Part shown: positions 1 through 8,070 of the stretch, piece after piece
Layout of the letters: each line of letters opens with the position of its first letter
How positions within the stretch are numbered: position 1 is the stretch's first letter
Assembly: GCA_947168515.1 (NCBI GenBank)
Contig: CAMVMF010000008.1
Coordinates: forward strand, 1-64,000
Length of the DNA: 64,000 nt
Origin: an uncultured Bacteroidales bacterium
GTDB taxonomy: Bacteria; Bacteroidota; Bacteroidia; Bacteroidales; P3
Direction of reading: 5' to 3'
Translations under genes and position numbers: made by a program
The notes under the pieces: generated by a model
The model's input: the letters and a program-made list of their open reading frames with translations, nothing else
What the model was told of the DNA's origin: nothing
The model's database searches: none

Positions 1-1
1 G

Positions 2-55
2 GTCAGCCTGACCACGGCTGTGGGCACCGACGCACAGAAGGTGGTCAAGCAGTAG
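2..55 (+). CDS. 3' end of an unidentified gene (partial)
   Basis: An open frame enters from the left edge and ends at the TAG at 53-55, giving the C-terminal residues VSLTTAVGTDAQKVVKQ. Codon use (GAC, GGC, ACC) resembles the genes that follow. Seventeen residues are too few to name a family. It is called a gene end only because the frame is open, the strand agrees with ppdK, and non-coding AT-rich sequence begins right after it. Confidence 0.4.
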   Translation, partial: VSLTTAVGTDAQKVVKQ

Positions 56-150
56 TATTGGGCTAAGGCCCCCCAAAAAAGGCATAGAAGATAGAGGGGC
101 GTTGCCGAGCCTGAGCAATGATAATCAAAAAAAGAAGGACTCGACACGGT

Positions 151-188
151 TATGTTCTGCTGGAGTTGTATGGCTGCAGCAGAACATA
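151..188. other. Hairpin between the leftmost gene end and ppdK
   Basis: An 11-base inverted repeat (TATGTTCTGCT at 151-161 and its complement at 178-188) encloses a 16-base loop. No T-run follows it on the plus strand, so it is not a clear intrinsic terminator. It lies about 85 bases upstream of the ppdK promoter element and could be a leftover terminator of the upstream gene or a protein-binding palindrome. Confidence 0.5.
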
Positions 189-271
189 TTGATATATTGT
201 GTCTTATGGGGATATGTATGGTTGTGTTGATATCTTTTATATATATTTACTAATAAGTGGTTTTTTTTTTG

Positions 272-280
272 TATCTTTGC
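272..280 (+). promoter_or_regulatory. Bacteroidota-type promoter of ppdK (-7 element TATCTTTGC)
   Basis: TATCTTTGC matches the TAnnTTTG -7 consensus of the phylum, and a T-rich run lies directly upstream. A start of transcription near 287 would leave a 5' leader of about 55 bases before the ppdK ATG at 341. Confidence 0.75.
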
Positions 281-340
281 ACTTTCTTAAGTATGGAGTG
301 GAAATAAAATAATTTATTAATAAACAATATCTTAACTTTT

Positions 341-3058
341 ATGACTAAATTCGTTTACACTTTTGGAGGTAGGACTGCTGAGGGTAGGGCCGACATGAAG
401 AACCTGTTGGGTGGCAAGGGTGCCAACTTGGCCGAGATGTGCCTGCTGGGTCTTCCTGTTCCTGCTGGATTGACAATCACGACAGAGTGCTGCACAGCCT
501 ATTATGAGAATAACTGTGAGCTTCCCGACGGGTTGATGGACGAGGTATGGAAAGGCATGGAGAATGTGGAGAAGCTGATGGGTATGAAGTATGACGACCC
601 CAAGAACCCCCTGCTGGTGAGTTGTCGTTCCGGTGCGCGCACCTCCATGCCTGGTATGATGGACACGGTCCTCAACATAGGTCTTTCTTCTAAGACCATC
701 CCCGGTATGCTGAAGCGTACCAATAATCCCCGTTTTGTCTATGACTCTTATCGTCGTCTGATTATGATGTATGCCGACGTGGTGATGGAAAAGAGCGAGG
801 GCATCGAACCCGCCGATGGCAAAGGTATACGCAAGCAGTTGGACGATATGCTGGACAGCTACAAGGCCAGCCACGGATACAAGAGCGACACCGACCTGAC
901 CGCTGATGACCTGAAACAGTTGGCAGAGGACTTTAAGGCCAGGGTGAAAGAGGTGCTGGGCACCGAGTTTCCTGATGATGCCAGAGCCCAGATGGAAGGC
1001 GGCATCAAGGCCGTGTTCAAGTCATGGAATGGCAAGAAGGCCGTCAGCTACCGCGCCATTGAGGGCATTCCCGACGACTGGGGTACCGCTGTGAACGTGC
1101 AGGCCATGGTGTTTGGCAACATGGGTGACAACAGTGCCACCGGCGTGGCCTTCACCCGCAACCCCGCCACGGGCGAGAACAAGTTCTATGGCGAGTGGTT
1201 GGTGAATGCACAGGGCGAGGATGTCGTGGCCGGCATCCGCACCCCCAGCCCCTTGAACGAGGAGACCAAGAACGACCAGAACAGAAATATGCCCTCGCTG
1301 GAACAGCTGATGCCGGGCATCTATGCTGAGTTGTGCCAGATTAGGGATATCCTGGAGAAGAACTACCACGACATGCTGGACATCGAGTTCACCATACAGG
1401 ATGGCACGCTCTATATGTTGCAGTGCCGTGTGGGCAAACGCACCGGTGTGGCCGCATTGAACATGTCCCTCGATATGGCAGCAGAAGGCCTTATCAGCGA
1501 AAAGGAGGTGGTGCTGCGCATGAGCCCCTCCCAGCTGGACGAGTTGCTGCACCCCATTCTGGATGCCGCAGACGAGAAGAATCACAAACCCATTGCTAAG
1601 GGTCTGCCCGCAGGCCCTGGTGGTGCAATAGGTTACATCGCCTTCACCAATGAGAAGGCCAAAGAATTCCGTCGCGCCAAGATCCAGTGCATCTTGGTTC
1701 GCGAGGAGACCAACCCGGAGGATGTGGAAGGTATGCGTGCCGCCGACGGTATTTTGACTGCCCGCGGCGGAATGACCTCTCATGCAGCCCTTGTGGCCCG
1801 CGGCTGGGGAAAATGCTGCATTGTGGGTTGCGAAGAACTTGAAATAAATGCCGAGGCCAAGACCCTCACCATCGGAGGCAAGACCTATGGAGAAGGCGAC
1901 ATGCTCTCCCTCAACGGTACCAAGGGTTGGGTGTACGAAGGTGCCATCCGTATGGTTGATGCCACCACCAATCCCCGTTTCCAAGACTTTATGACTATCG
2001 TGGACAAATACCGCACCATGGGGGTCCGCGCCAACGCAGACAATCCCGAAGACGCTCAGAAGGCCATCAGCTTTGGCGCCGAGGGTATTGGACTGTTCCG
2101 CATCGAGCACATGTTCTATGGCAAGGACAGCGAGAAACCGCTGGAAAAGCTTCGCAACATGATTCTGAGTGACACCAAAGAGGCCCGTTTGGCATCGTTG
2201 AAGGAGTTGGAACCCTACATCAAGGAGTCGGCTAAGCGCACCCTGAAGGTTATGGACCGCAAGCCGCTGACCTTCCGTCTGATGGATCCCCCACTGCATG
2301 AGTTTGTTCCCCAGACCGAAGCCAAGCAGCGCGAAGTGGCCGAAGAACGCGACATGAAGTTCGAGGATCTGAAATCGCGTGTGGACGCTCTGCGTGAGGT
2401 CAACCCCATGATGGGTATGCGTGGTGTTCGTTTGGGTATCATCTACCCCGAAATCACCGAAACTCAGTACCGCGCCCTCTTCAGCGCCACCGCCGAGTTG
2501 TTGCAGGAAGGCTACCACCCCCATCTGGAAATCATGGTTCCCCTGACCATCAACGTCCACGAGCTGGAACATCAGAAGATGCTTGCCGACCGTGTGAAGT
2601 CTGAGGTGCAGGCCAAATATGGTGTATATATTTCCTATATGTACGGTACCATGATTGAGATTCCGCGTGCTGCCATCTCCGCCAACCGCATTGCCGAAGT
2701 GGCCGAGTTCTTCAGCTTCGGCACCAACGACTTGACCCAGATGACCTTCGGCTTCAGCCGCGACGATGTCAACTCCATTGTCCACACCTACGTTGACGAA
2801 AAGATATTGAAGGCCGACCCCTTCAACACCATCGACCAGAAAGGTGTAGGCCAGCTGGTGAAGATGGGTGTCGACCGTGGTCGCAGCACCCGCGAGAACC
2901 TCAAATGCGGTGTCTGCGGAGAGCATGGTGGCGACCCCGCTTCGGTGGAATTCTTCTATCAGACGGGTCTGAACTATGTGAGCTGCAGTCCTTTCCGTGT
3001 GCCTCTGGCACGCCTTGCCGCAGCCCAGGCAGCCATCAAGGCCAGCAATATGCGATAA
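341..3058 (+). CDS. ppdK: Pyruvate, phosphate dikinase
   Basis: Interconverts pyruvate, ATP and phosphate with PEP, AMP and PPi in the cytosol. The 905 residues fit the usual size. The N-terminal ATP-grasp part has the LGGKGANLAEM motif near residues 23-33. The swivelling domain carries the phosphorylated histidine in GGMTSHAALVAR (His481). The C-terminal barrel ends with CGVCGEHGG, where Cys858 is the expected catalytic acid. The ATG is preceded by an A-rich leader and a clear promoter. The next gene is PEP carboxykinase on the same strand, so the two enzymes of the PEP/pyruvate/oxaloacetate node sit side by side, separated by a terminator-like hairpin. The PPi that PPDK makes or uses also links it to the membrane pyrophosphatase at 46.7 kb. 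Identification is firm. Confidence 0.97.
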   Translation: MTKFVYTFGGRTAEGRADMKNLLGGKGANLAEMCLLGLPVPAGLTITTECCTAYYENNCELPDGLMDEVWKGMENVEKLMGMKYDDPKNPLLVSCRSGARTSMPGMMDTVLNIGLSSKTIPGMLKRTNNPRFVYDSYRRLIMMYADVVMEKSEGIEPADGKGIRKQLDDMLDSYKASHGYKSDTDLTADDLKQLAEDFKARVKEVLGTEFPDDARAQMEGGIKAVFKSWNGKKAVSYRAIEGIPDDWGTAVNVQAMVFGNMGDNSATGVAFTRNPATGENKFYGEWLVNAQGEDVVAGIRTPSPLNEETKNDQNRNMPSLEQLMPGIYAELCQIRDILEKNYHDMLDIEFTIQDGTLYMLQCRVGKRTGVAALNMSLDMAAEGLISEKEVVLRMSPSQLDELLHPILDAADEKNHKPIAKGLPAGPGGAIGYIAFTNEKAKEFRRAKIQCILVREETNPEDVEGMRAADGILTARGGMTSHAALVARGWGKCCIVGCEELEINAEAKTLTIGGKTYGEGDMLSLNGTKGWVYEGAIRMVDATTNPRFQDFMTIVDKYRTMGVRANADNPEDAQKAISFGAEGIGLFRIEHMFYGKDSEKPLEKLRNMILSDTKEARLASLKELEPYIKESAKRTLKVMDRKPLTFRLMDPPLHEFVPQTEAKQREVAEERDMKFEDLKSRVDALREVNPMMGMRGVRLGIIYPEITETQYRALFSATAELLQEGYHPHLEIMVPLTINVHELEHQKMLADRVKSEVQAKYGVYISYMYGTMIEIPRAAISANRIAEVAEFFSFGTNDLTQMTFGFSRDDVNSIVHTYVDEKILKADPFNTIDQKGVGQLVKMGVDRGRSTRENLKCGVCGEHGGDPASVEFFYQTGLNYVSCSPFRVPLARLAAAQAAIKASNMR

Positions 3059-3067
3059 TACTTATGC

Positions 3068-3109
3068 AAAGGGGTGCAGCACTAAAGAAGGTGCCTGCCC
3101 CCCTTTTGA
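3068..3109 (+). terminator. Terminator-like hairpin after ppdK
   Basis: AAAGGGGTGCAGCAC pairs imperfectly with GTGCCTGCCCCCCTTTT, and the 3' arm ends in TTTT. It lies 10 bases after the ppdK stop and about 35 before pckA. The T-run is short, so it could be leaky and let some transcripts reach pckA. Confidence 0.6.
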
Positions 3110-3144
3110 TATATTACAAATATAATAATACCTAGTAAAATAAA

Positions 3145-4767
3145 ATGAACGAAAAAATCATTAAAGACCTTGAAGGCATCGGTATTACCGGAATCAAGAG
3201 CCTTCATTACAACAACTCTTATGAGGAGTATTTTCAATTCGAATCCGACCCCTCTCTCACTGGTTATGATAAAGGTCAGCTTACCGAACTGGGTGCCATG
3301 AATGTCATGACGGGCATCTACACAGGCCGTTCTCCTAAAGACAAATACATCGTCATGGATGCTAACTCCAAGAACACCGTGTGGTGGACTACCCCGGAGT
3401 ATAAGAACGACAACCACGAGATGTCGGAGCAGACATGGGAGTATGTGAAGGGGCTGGGCAAGAAAGAGCTCTGCAACAAAGAACTGTGGGTGGTGGATGC
3501 TTTCTGCGGTGCCAACAAGGACACCCGCATGGCCGTCCGTTTCATCATGGAAGTGGCTTGGCAGGCACACTTTGTGCGCAACATGTTCATCAAACCCACG
3601 GAAGAGGAACTGAAGGACTTCACCCCCAACTTCACCGTCTATGCTGCCAGCAAGGCCAAGGTGGAAAACTATAAGGAGCTGGGCCTCAACAGCGACACCT
3701 GTGTGGCTTTCAATGTCACCAGTCGCGAGCAGGTCATCCTCAACACCTGGTATGGCGGTGAGATGAAGAAGGGTATGTTCAGCATGATGAACTACTACCT
3801 GCCTCTCCAAGGTATTGCCGCTATGCACTGCTCCGCCAATACCGATATGAAAGGTGAGAACACCGCTATCTTCTTCGGCCTCTCCGGCACCGGCAAGACT
3901 ACCCTCAGCACCGACCCCAAACGTCTGCTTATCGGTGACGACGAGCACGGCTGGGATGACGAGGGCGTGTTCAACTTCGAGGGCGGCTGCTACGCCAAAG
4001 TCATCAACCTGGACAAGGAAAGCGAGCCCGACATCTACAATGCTATCCGTCGCAACGCATTGCTGGAGAATGTCACCGTTGATGCCAATGGCAAGATAGA
4101 CTTTGCCGACAAGAGCGTCACCGAGAACACCCGCGTGAGCTATCCTATCGACCACATCGAAAAAATTGTGCTGCCCCTCTACGGCAAGAGTGCCGGTCCT
4201 GCTGCCAAGAATGTCATCTTCCTCAGTGCCGATGCCTTTGGCGTGCTTCCTCCCGTCAGCATCCTTACTGCCGAACAGTGCAAGTACTATTTCCTCAGTG
4301 GTTTTACTGCCAAATTGGCTGGTACCGAGCGTGGCATCACCGAGCCCACTCCCACCTTCAGTGCTTGCTTCGGCCAGGCCTTCCTCGAACTGCATCCTAC
4401 CAAGTATGCCGAGGAGCTGGTGAAACGCATGGAAAAGAGCGGAGCCAAGGCCTATCTGGTCAACACTGGTTGGAACGGTACGGGCAAACGTATCTCCATT
4501 AAGGATACCCGTGGAATTATCGATGCCATTCTCGATGGCTCTATCCTGAAGGCCGACACCAAGAAGATTCCTTATTTCGACTTCGAAGTACCTACCGCAC
4601 TGCCTGGTGTCGATCCTAAGATTCTTGACCCCCGCGACACCTATGCAGATGCCAATGAATGGGATACTAAGGCTAAGGATCTTGCAGGTCGTTTCATCAA
4701 GAATTTCGAGAAATTCACCTATAACGAGGCCGGTAAGGCCCTGATTGCTGCTGGTCCCAAGCTCTAA
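3145..4767 (+). CDS. pckA: Phosphoenolpyruvate carboxykinase (ATP)
   Basis: Converts oxaloacetate and ATP to PEP, CO2 and ADP; in gut Bacteroidales it commonly runs in the CO2-fixing direction on the way to succinate. The 540 residues match the ATP-using family. Visible motifs are RSPKDKYIV near residue 60, the P-loop [11 protein letters not shown] (residues 245-255, Lys251), and [10 protein letters not shown] just after it, the metal and ATP-binding segment. The ATP type rather than the GTP type is supported by the P-loop form and the length. It follows ppdK by 86 bases. No separate -7 element was found upstream, so read-through from ppdK is possible. Firm identification. Confidence 0.97.
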   Translation: MNEKIIKDLEGIGITGIKSLHYNNSYEEYFQFESDPSLTGYDKGQLTELGAMNVMTGIYTGRSPKDKYIVMDANSKNTVWWTTPEYKNDNHEMSEQTWEYVKGLGKKELCNKELWVVDAFCGANKDTRMAVRFIMEVAWQAHFVRNMFIKPTEEELKDFTPNFTVYAASKAKVENYKELGLNSDTCVAFNVTSREQVILNTWYGGEMKKGMFSMMNYYLPLQGIAAMHCSANTDMKGENTAIFFGLSGTGKTTLSTDPKRLLIGDDEHGWDDEGVFNFEGGCYAKVINLDKESEPDIYNAIRRNALLENVTVDANGKIDFADKSVTENTRVSYPIDHIEKIVLPLYGKSAGPAAKNVIFLSADAFGVLPPVSILTAEQCKYYFLSGFTAKLAGTERGITEPTPTFSACFGQAFLELHPTKYAEELVKRMEKSGAKAYLVNTGWNGTGKRISIKDTRGIIDAILDGSILKADTKKIPYFDFEVPTALPGVDPKILDPRDTYADANEWDTKAKDLAGRFIKNFEKFTYNEAGKALIAAGPKL

Positions 4768-4792
4768 ACGGCAGCAGACCACTCCATAGAGT

Positions 4793-4829
4793 TAAGGGCC
4801 GAAATCCATTAACGGGTTCGGCTCTTAGC
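4793..4829 (+). other. Hairpin in the pckA-DPP spacer
   Basis: TAAGGGCCGAA and its partner TTCGGCTCTTA form an imperfect stem 25 bases after the pckA stop. No T-run follows. It may act as a 3' stabilising stem or a weak terminator. Confidence 0.45.
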
Positions 4830-4897
4830 TCTTCACTTTAAACCCTGCGGAGACCCTCCATCCGCTATCAGTATTAAAACTTTATTACGTAACGTAC

Positions 4898-7069
4898 ATG
4901 AAAAAAATTGTCTTTTTGTTGTTGGCTATGGCAGCAATTGTGGGCGCACAGGCGCAAACCAAACAGATTACATTGGAAGATATATGGTCCAAAGCCACAT
5001 TCCGTCCTATGGGCATTTCTACCATTCGTTCTATGCAGGACGGCGAACATTATTGTGTCCTCACCCGTTCAGGCATAGAGAAGTACAGCTATAAGACTGG
5101 AGAAAAAGTCGATGTGGTGTGTGCATTCCAAGACCCTATGCGCAAGACAGTCAAACCAATGCCTCCTGTTGAGTCATACGAGTTTTCCATGGACGAACAG
5201 AAGATTCTGTTGAGTGCTGAGTTTGAGCCTATCTATCGTCGAAGCGGCGTGAGCAGCTACTATATATATAATGTTGCCGATGGAAGCCTCCAGAAAGTCA
5301 GCCAGAGCGGCAAACAGCGTCTCACCACGTTCTCTCCTGACGGCAAGATGATAGCCTATGTGCGCGACAACAACCTGTATATGATGTCGCTGAACTCCCT
5401 CAAGGAGACCCAGATAACCACCGATGGTAAGATGAACGAAATCATCAATGGCACTACCGATTGGGTCTATGAGGAAGAGTTTGCCATCACTCGTGGTTTT
5501 TATTGGTCGCCCGACAGCAAGAAGATCGCTTTCTATCGTTTCGATGAGAGCAAGGTGAAACAATATACTATGCAGATGTGGGGTGAGCTTTATCCCGAAG
5601 GTTACACCTACAAGTACCCGAAGGCTGGTGAGGACAATTCTGTGGTGGATGTGATGATTTATGACCTTGAAACAGGCAAAACCATGAAACTGAACATCGG
5701 CAGCCAGAACGACCAGTACATGCCCCGCATGCAGTGGACACAGGATGCCAACGTGCTGGCCCTGATGCGTATGAACCGCCTCCAGGACAAGATGGAACTG
5801 CTGTTGGCCGATGCCCGCACAGGTGCCATCACCCCCCTCTATACCGAAGAGGATGAGGCTTATGTGGAGGTGCCAGAAACCTGGATGTTCCTCAAAGACG
5901 GCAAGCACATGCTGCTCACAAGCGAGAAAGACGGCTACAATCACATCTACATGTATGACCTCACGGGTAAGTTGGTCCGCCAGATTACCAACGGAGCCTT
6001 CGATGTCACATCGGTCTGCTCTGTGGATGAAAAAGCAGGCCTAGTCTACTATCTCTCTCATGAGTCTTCTCCCATCAACAACGAACTCTACTGCATTGAC
6101 TTCAAGGGGAAAAAGAAAACCAAATTAAGTGAAAAACCGGGATGGTATAATGCTAGCTTTAGCCAGAGCAGCAAATATTATATCAGCACTTTTACCGATG
6201 CCAATACGCCTCCGGTATATACCCTTCATACCAGCAAGGGCAAATTGCTGAAAACCTTGCAGGACAATGCCGATTTGCGCCAGCGCATGGCTGAGTACGG
6301 CACTGGCCGAAAAACATTCGGCACCCTTACAACTACCTTGGGTACCGATTTGAACTACTACATGATTCTGCCACCTGATTTCGACTCTACCAAGAAGTAC
6401 CCATTATTCTTCTATGTCTATGGCGGCCCCGGCAACCAGCAAGTGACCAACAGCTACGGATACAGTGACTACTATTGGTTCCACATGTTAGCCCAACATG
6501 GCTATGTGGTGGCTTGCTTCGATGGACGCGGCACTGGTGGACGCGGTGCCCATTTCAAAAAAATGACTTATAAGAACCTGGGCAAGATGGAGTGCGAGGA
6601 TGCCTGCGAGGCAGCTCGGTGGTTCGGCAAGAAGAGCTGGATTGACGAAAGCCGTATTGGTATCTTTGGCTGGAGTTTCGGCGGCTACCTTTCCACCCTT
6701 TCCATCCTCAAAGGACATGATGTCTTTAAGAGTGCCATCGCTGTGGCACCGGTCATCACTTGGCGCTATTACGACAATATTTACACCGAGCGTTTCCTGC
6801 AGCGGCCGCAGGACAATCCCCGTGGCTACGACGATAACTCACCTCTCAATTTTGCCAATCTGCTTAGAGGCAATTACCTGCTAATTCATGGCACCGGCGA
6901 CGACAACGTCCATTTCCAGAATGCTGTCGACATGGTCACCGCTCTCGAGAATGCAGGCAAGCAATTCGAGTTTCGCATTTATCCTAATAAGAACCATAGT
7001 ATCTACGGCGGCAATACCCGCTTGAACCTCTATGAGTTAATGACAGATTTTATCTACCGTAAGCTGTGA
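4898..7069 (+). CDS. Dipeptidyl peptidase IV-like S9 family prolyl peptidase
   Basis: A secreted or periplasmic serine peptidase that removes N-terminal dipeptides, typically with Pro or Ala in second place. A signal peptide covers residues 1-20 (lysines, hydrophobic core, then AQAQ). A beta-propeller half precedes a C-terminal alpha/beta hydrolase half. The substrate-binding double-Glu motif is visible as DWVYEEEF, followed by YWSPDSKKIAFYRFDE. The catalytic triad is Ser593 in GWSFGG, Asp669 in GTGDDNVHF and His700 in NKNHSIYG. The 723 residues are normal for the family. Peptide scavenging fits an asaccharolytic or protein-using gut or oral lifestyle, but that is inference. It appears monocistronic, and no canonical -7 element was found in the 130-base upstream gap. 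Confidence 0.93.
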   Translation: MKKIVFLLLAMAAIVGAQAQTKQITLEDIWSKATFRPMGISTIRSMQDGEHYCVLTRSGIEKYSYKTGEKVDVVCAFQDPMRKTVKPMPPVESYEFSMDEQKILLSAEFEPIYRRSGVSSYYIYNVADGSLQKVSQSGKQRLTTFSPDGKMIAYVRDNNLYMMSLNSLKETQITTDGKMNEIINGTTDWVYEEEFAITRGFYWSPDSKKIAFYRFDESKVKQYTMQMWGELYPEGYTYKYPKAGEDNSVVDVMIYDLETGKTMKLNIGSQNDQYMPRMQWTQDANVLALMRMNRLQDKMELLLADARTGAITPLYTEEDEAYVEVPETWMFLKDGKHMLLTSEKDGYNHIYMYDLTGKLVRQITNGAFDVTSVCSVDEKAGLVYYLSHESSPINNELYCIDFKGKKKTKLSEKPGWYNASFSQSSKYYISTFTDANTPPVYTLHTSKGKLLKTLQDNADLRQRMAEYGTGRKTFGTLTTTLGTDLNYYMILPPDFDSTKKYPLFFYVYGGPGNQQVTNSYGYSDYYWFHMLAQHGYVVACFDGRGTGGRGAHFKKMTYKNLGKMECEDACEAARWFGKKSWIDESRIGIFGWSFGGYLSTLSILKGHDVFKSAIAVAPVITWRYYDNIYTERFLQRPQDNPRGYDDNSPLNFANLLRGNYLLIHGTGDDNVHFQNAVDMVTALENAGKQFEFRIYPNKNHSIYGGNTRLNLYELMTDFIYRKL

Positions 7070-7149
7070 TTTTCTAGAGCATGAGTGCCTTTTGGATAAA
7101 GAAGTCCCATTGCTAAAAGAAAAAAACGCGCTAATCAAAAAAAAAATCG

Positions 7150-7158
7150 TATTTTTGC
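7150..7158 (+). promoter_or_regulatory. Promoter -7 element TATTTTTGC of the PorT-like gene
   Basis: TATTTTTGC lies 20 bases before the ATG at 7179. Transcription would begin near 7165, leaving only about 14 untranslated bases. This position excludes the in-frame upstream ATG at 7092 as the usual start. Confidence 0.75.
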
Positions 7159-7178
7159 ACGAATTTATAGCATATCTT

Positions 7179-7910
7179 ATGAAAAAGATTCTTGTAACTC
7201 TGGCGTTCCTTGTTGCCATCTCTTTCACCTCTCAGGCACAGCTGCTTAACTTTGGTTTTAGAGGGGGTGTCGGCATGGGCGTGCATGTAGACGATTTGGC
7301 CACCAATCGTCCTATATTGGCTGCCAATGTGGGTGGTTTTGTTAGTTTCGGTTTCACCAATTCCCAATCTTTTTTCGCCCAGAACCTTATGGTTCAGACC
7401 GGCCTTAATTTGATTCGCCGTGGGTCCAAATTCGAGGAGGTTTTGGAAAGCGTGATGTCCATACGTGAGGGTTCTCACTCAGTATACTATCTTCAGCTCC
7501 CGGTCCTCGCCACGTTCCGCTATGAGCTGCCCATCCGTGAACCAGGCCACTTCGGTTTGCTTTCGATCGGTCCGGCAGTCAGCTATGGTCTTTTCGGTTG
7601 GACAAACGACCGAAAAATATCTCAGGGCTACCCCCAGAATGACTGGAATTACAGAATCGAGAACGACCCTGTTTTCAACCACCTCAACCGCCTTGACGTT
7701 AGTTTCATCCTTGGCGTTGGTTATGAGTGGCAGGATCTGTCGGTCATGCTGCAGGTTGACTATGGGTTCCTGGCTGTAAAGGATGAAGTGGATGTGCTTA
7801 AAACCGACTCAGAGAGCCAGAGTTACCATACCAGCGATGTGCTGATGGTGCCTCAAGGCAATAACTTCGCCCTCTTGCTTACTGTCGGTTACCAATTCCC
7901 CATACGCTAA
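7179..7910 (+). CDS. PorT-like outer-membrane beta-barrel protein
   Basis: The start at 7179 is chosen over an in-frame ATG at 7092 because it gives a clean signal peptide (MKKILVTLAFLVAISF, cleaved after SQA) and follows the TATTTTTGC element. The 243-residue product shows alternating hydrophobic strands (FGFRGGVG, YYLQLPVLATF, VSFILGVGYEW, FALLLTVGYQF) and ends in an aromatic/Arg strand, as expected of a small outer-membrane barrel. The pattern of an N-terminal FRGGV strand and a central YLQLP strand resembles the PorT/outer-membrane-beta-barrel family of Bacteroidota. Whether it serves type IX secretion like true PorT or is a general paralogue cannot be told from sequence alone. It is followed by a strong terminator. 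Confidence 0.75.
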   Translation: MKKILVTLAFLVAISFTSQAQLLNFGFRGGVGMGVHVDDLATNRPILAANVGGFVSFGFTNSQSFFAQNLMVQTGLNLIRRGSKFEEVLESVMSIREGSHSVYYLQLPVLATFRYELPIREPGHFGLLSIGPAVSYGLFGWTNDRKISQGYPQNDWNYRIENDPVFNHLNRLDVSFILGVGYEWQDLSVMLQVDYGFLAVKDEVDVLKTDSESQSYHTSDVLMVPQGNNFALLLTVGYQFPIR

Positions 7911-7988
7911 GAATTTATAATGATTTAAAGCAAAATAGTTGCTAAGCATCTACGGTTTATTCTTTTCCTAGATGTGTCCTTTTTGAGC

Positions 7989-8027
7989 AGCACCTGCGTT
8001 TACTGACGTTCTCGCAGGTGCTTTTTT
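7989..8027 (+). terminator. Intrinsic terminator after the PorT-like gene
   Basis: A 10-bp stem AGCACCTGCG/CGCAGGTGCT with a 14-base loop is followed by TTTTTT. It separates the barrel gene from the TonB receptor at 8071. Confidence 0.9.
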
Positions 8028-8070
8028 CCTAGAAAAACATTGTCGTAAGACCAACATCTGATAAACCATT

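Noticed and set aside
1022-2926. 634-codon open frame on the minus strand inside ppdK
   Set aside because: Antisense shadow of a high-GC coding gene; the protein is low-complexity with many His/Gly/Val and no family motif, while ppdK on the other strand is complete.
3082-4782. 566-codon minus-strand frame covering pckA
   Set aside because: Antisense shadow; pckA motifs are intact on the plus strand and no ribosome-binding site or promoter supports the other frame.
7911-8070. Possible cobalamin riboswitch upstream of the BtuB-like receptor
   Set aside because: No B12-box-like GCCACTG consensus is visible; the region is mainly the intrinsic terminator of the preceding gene.
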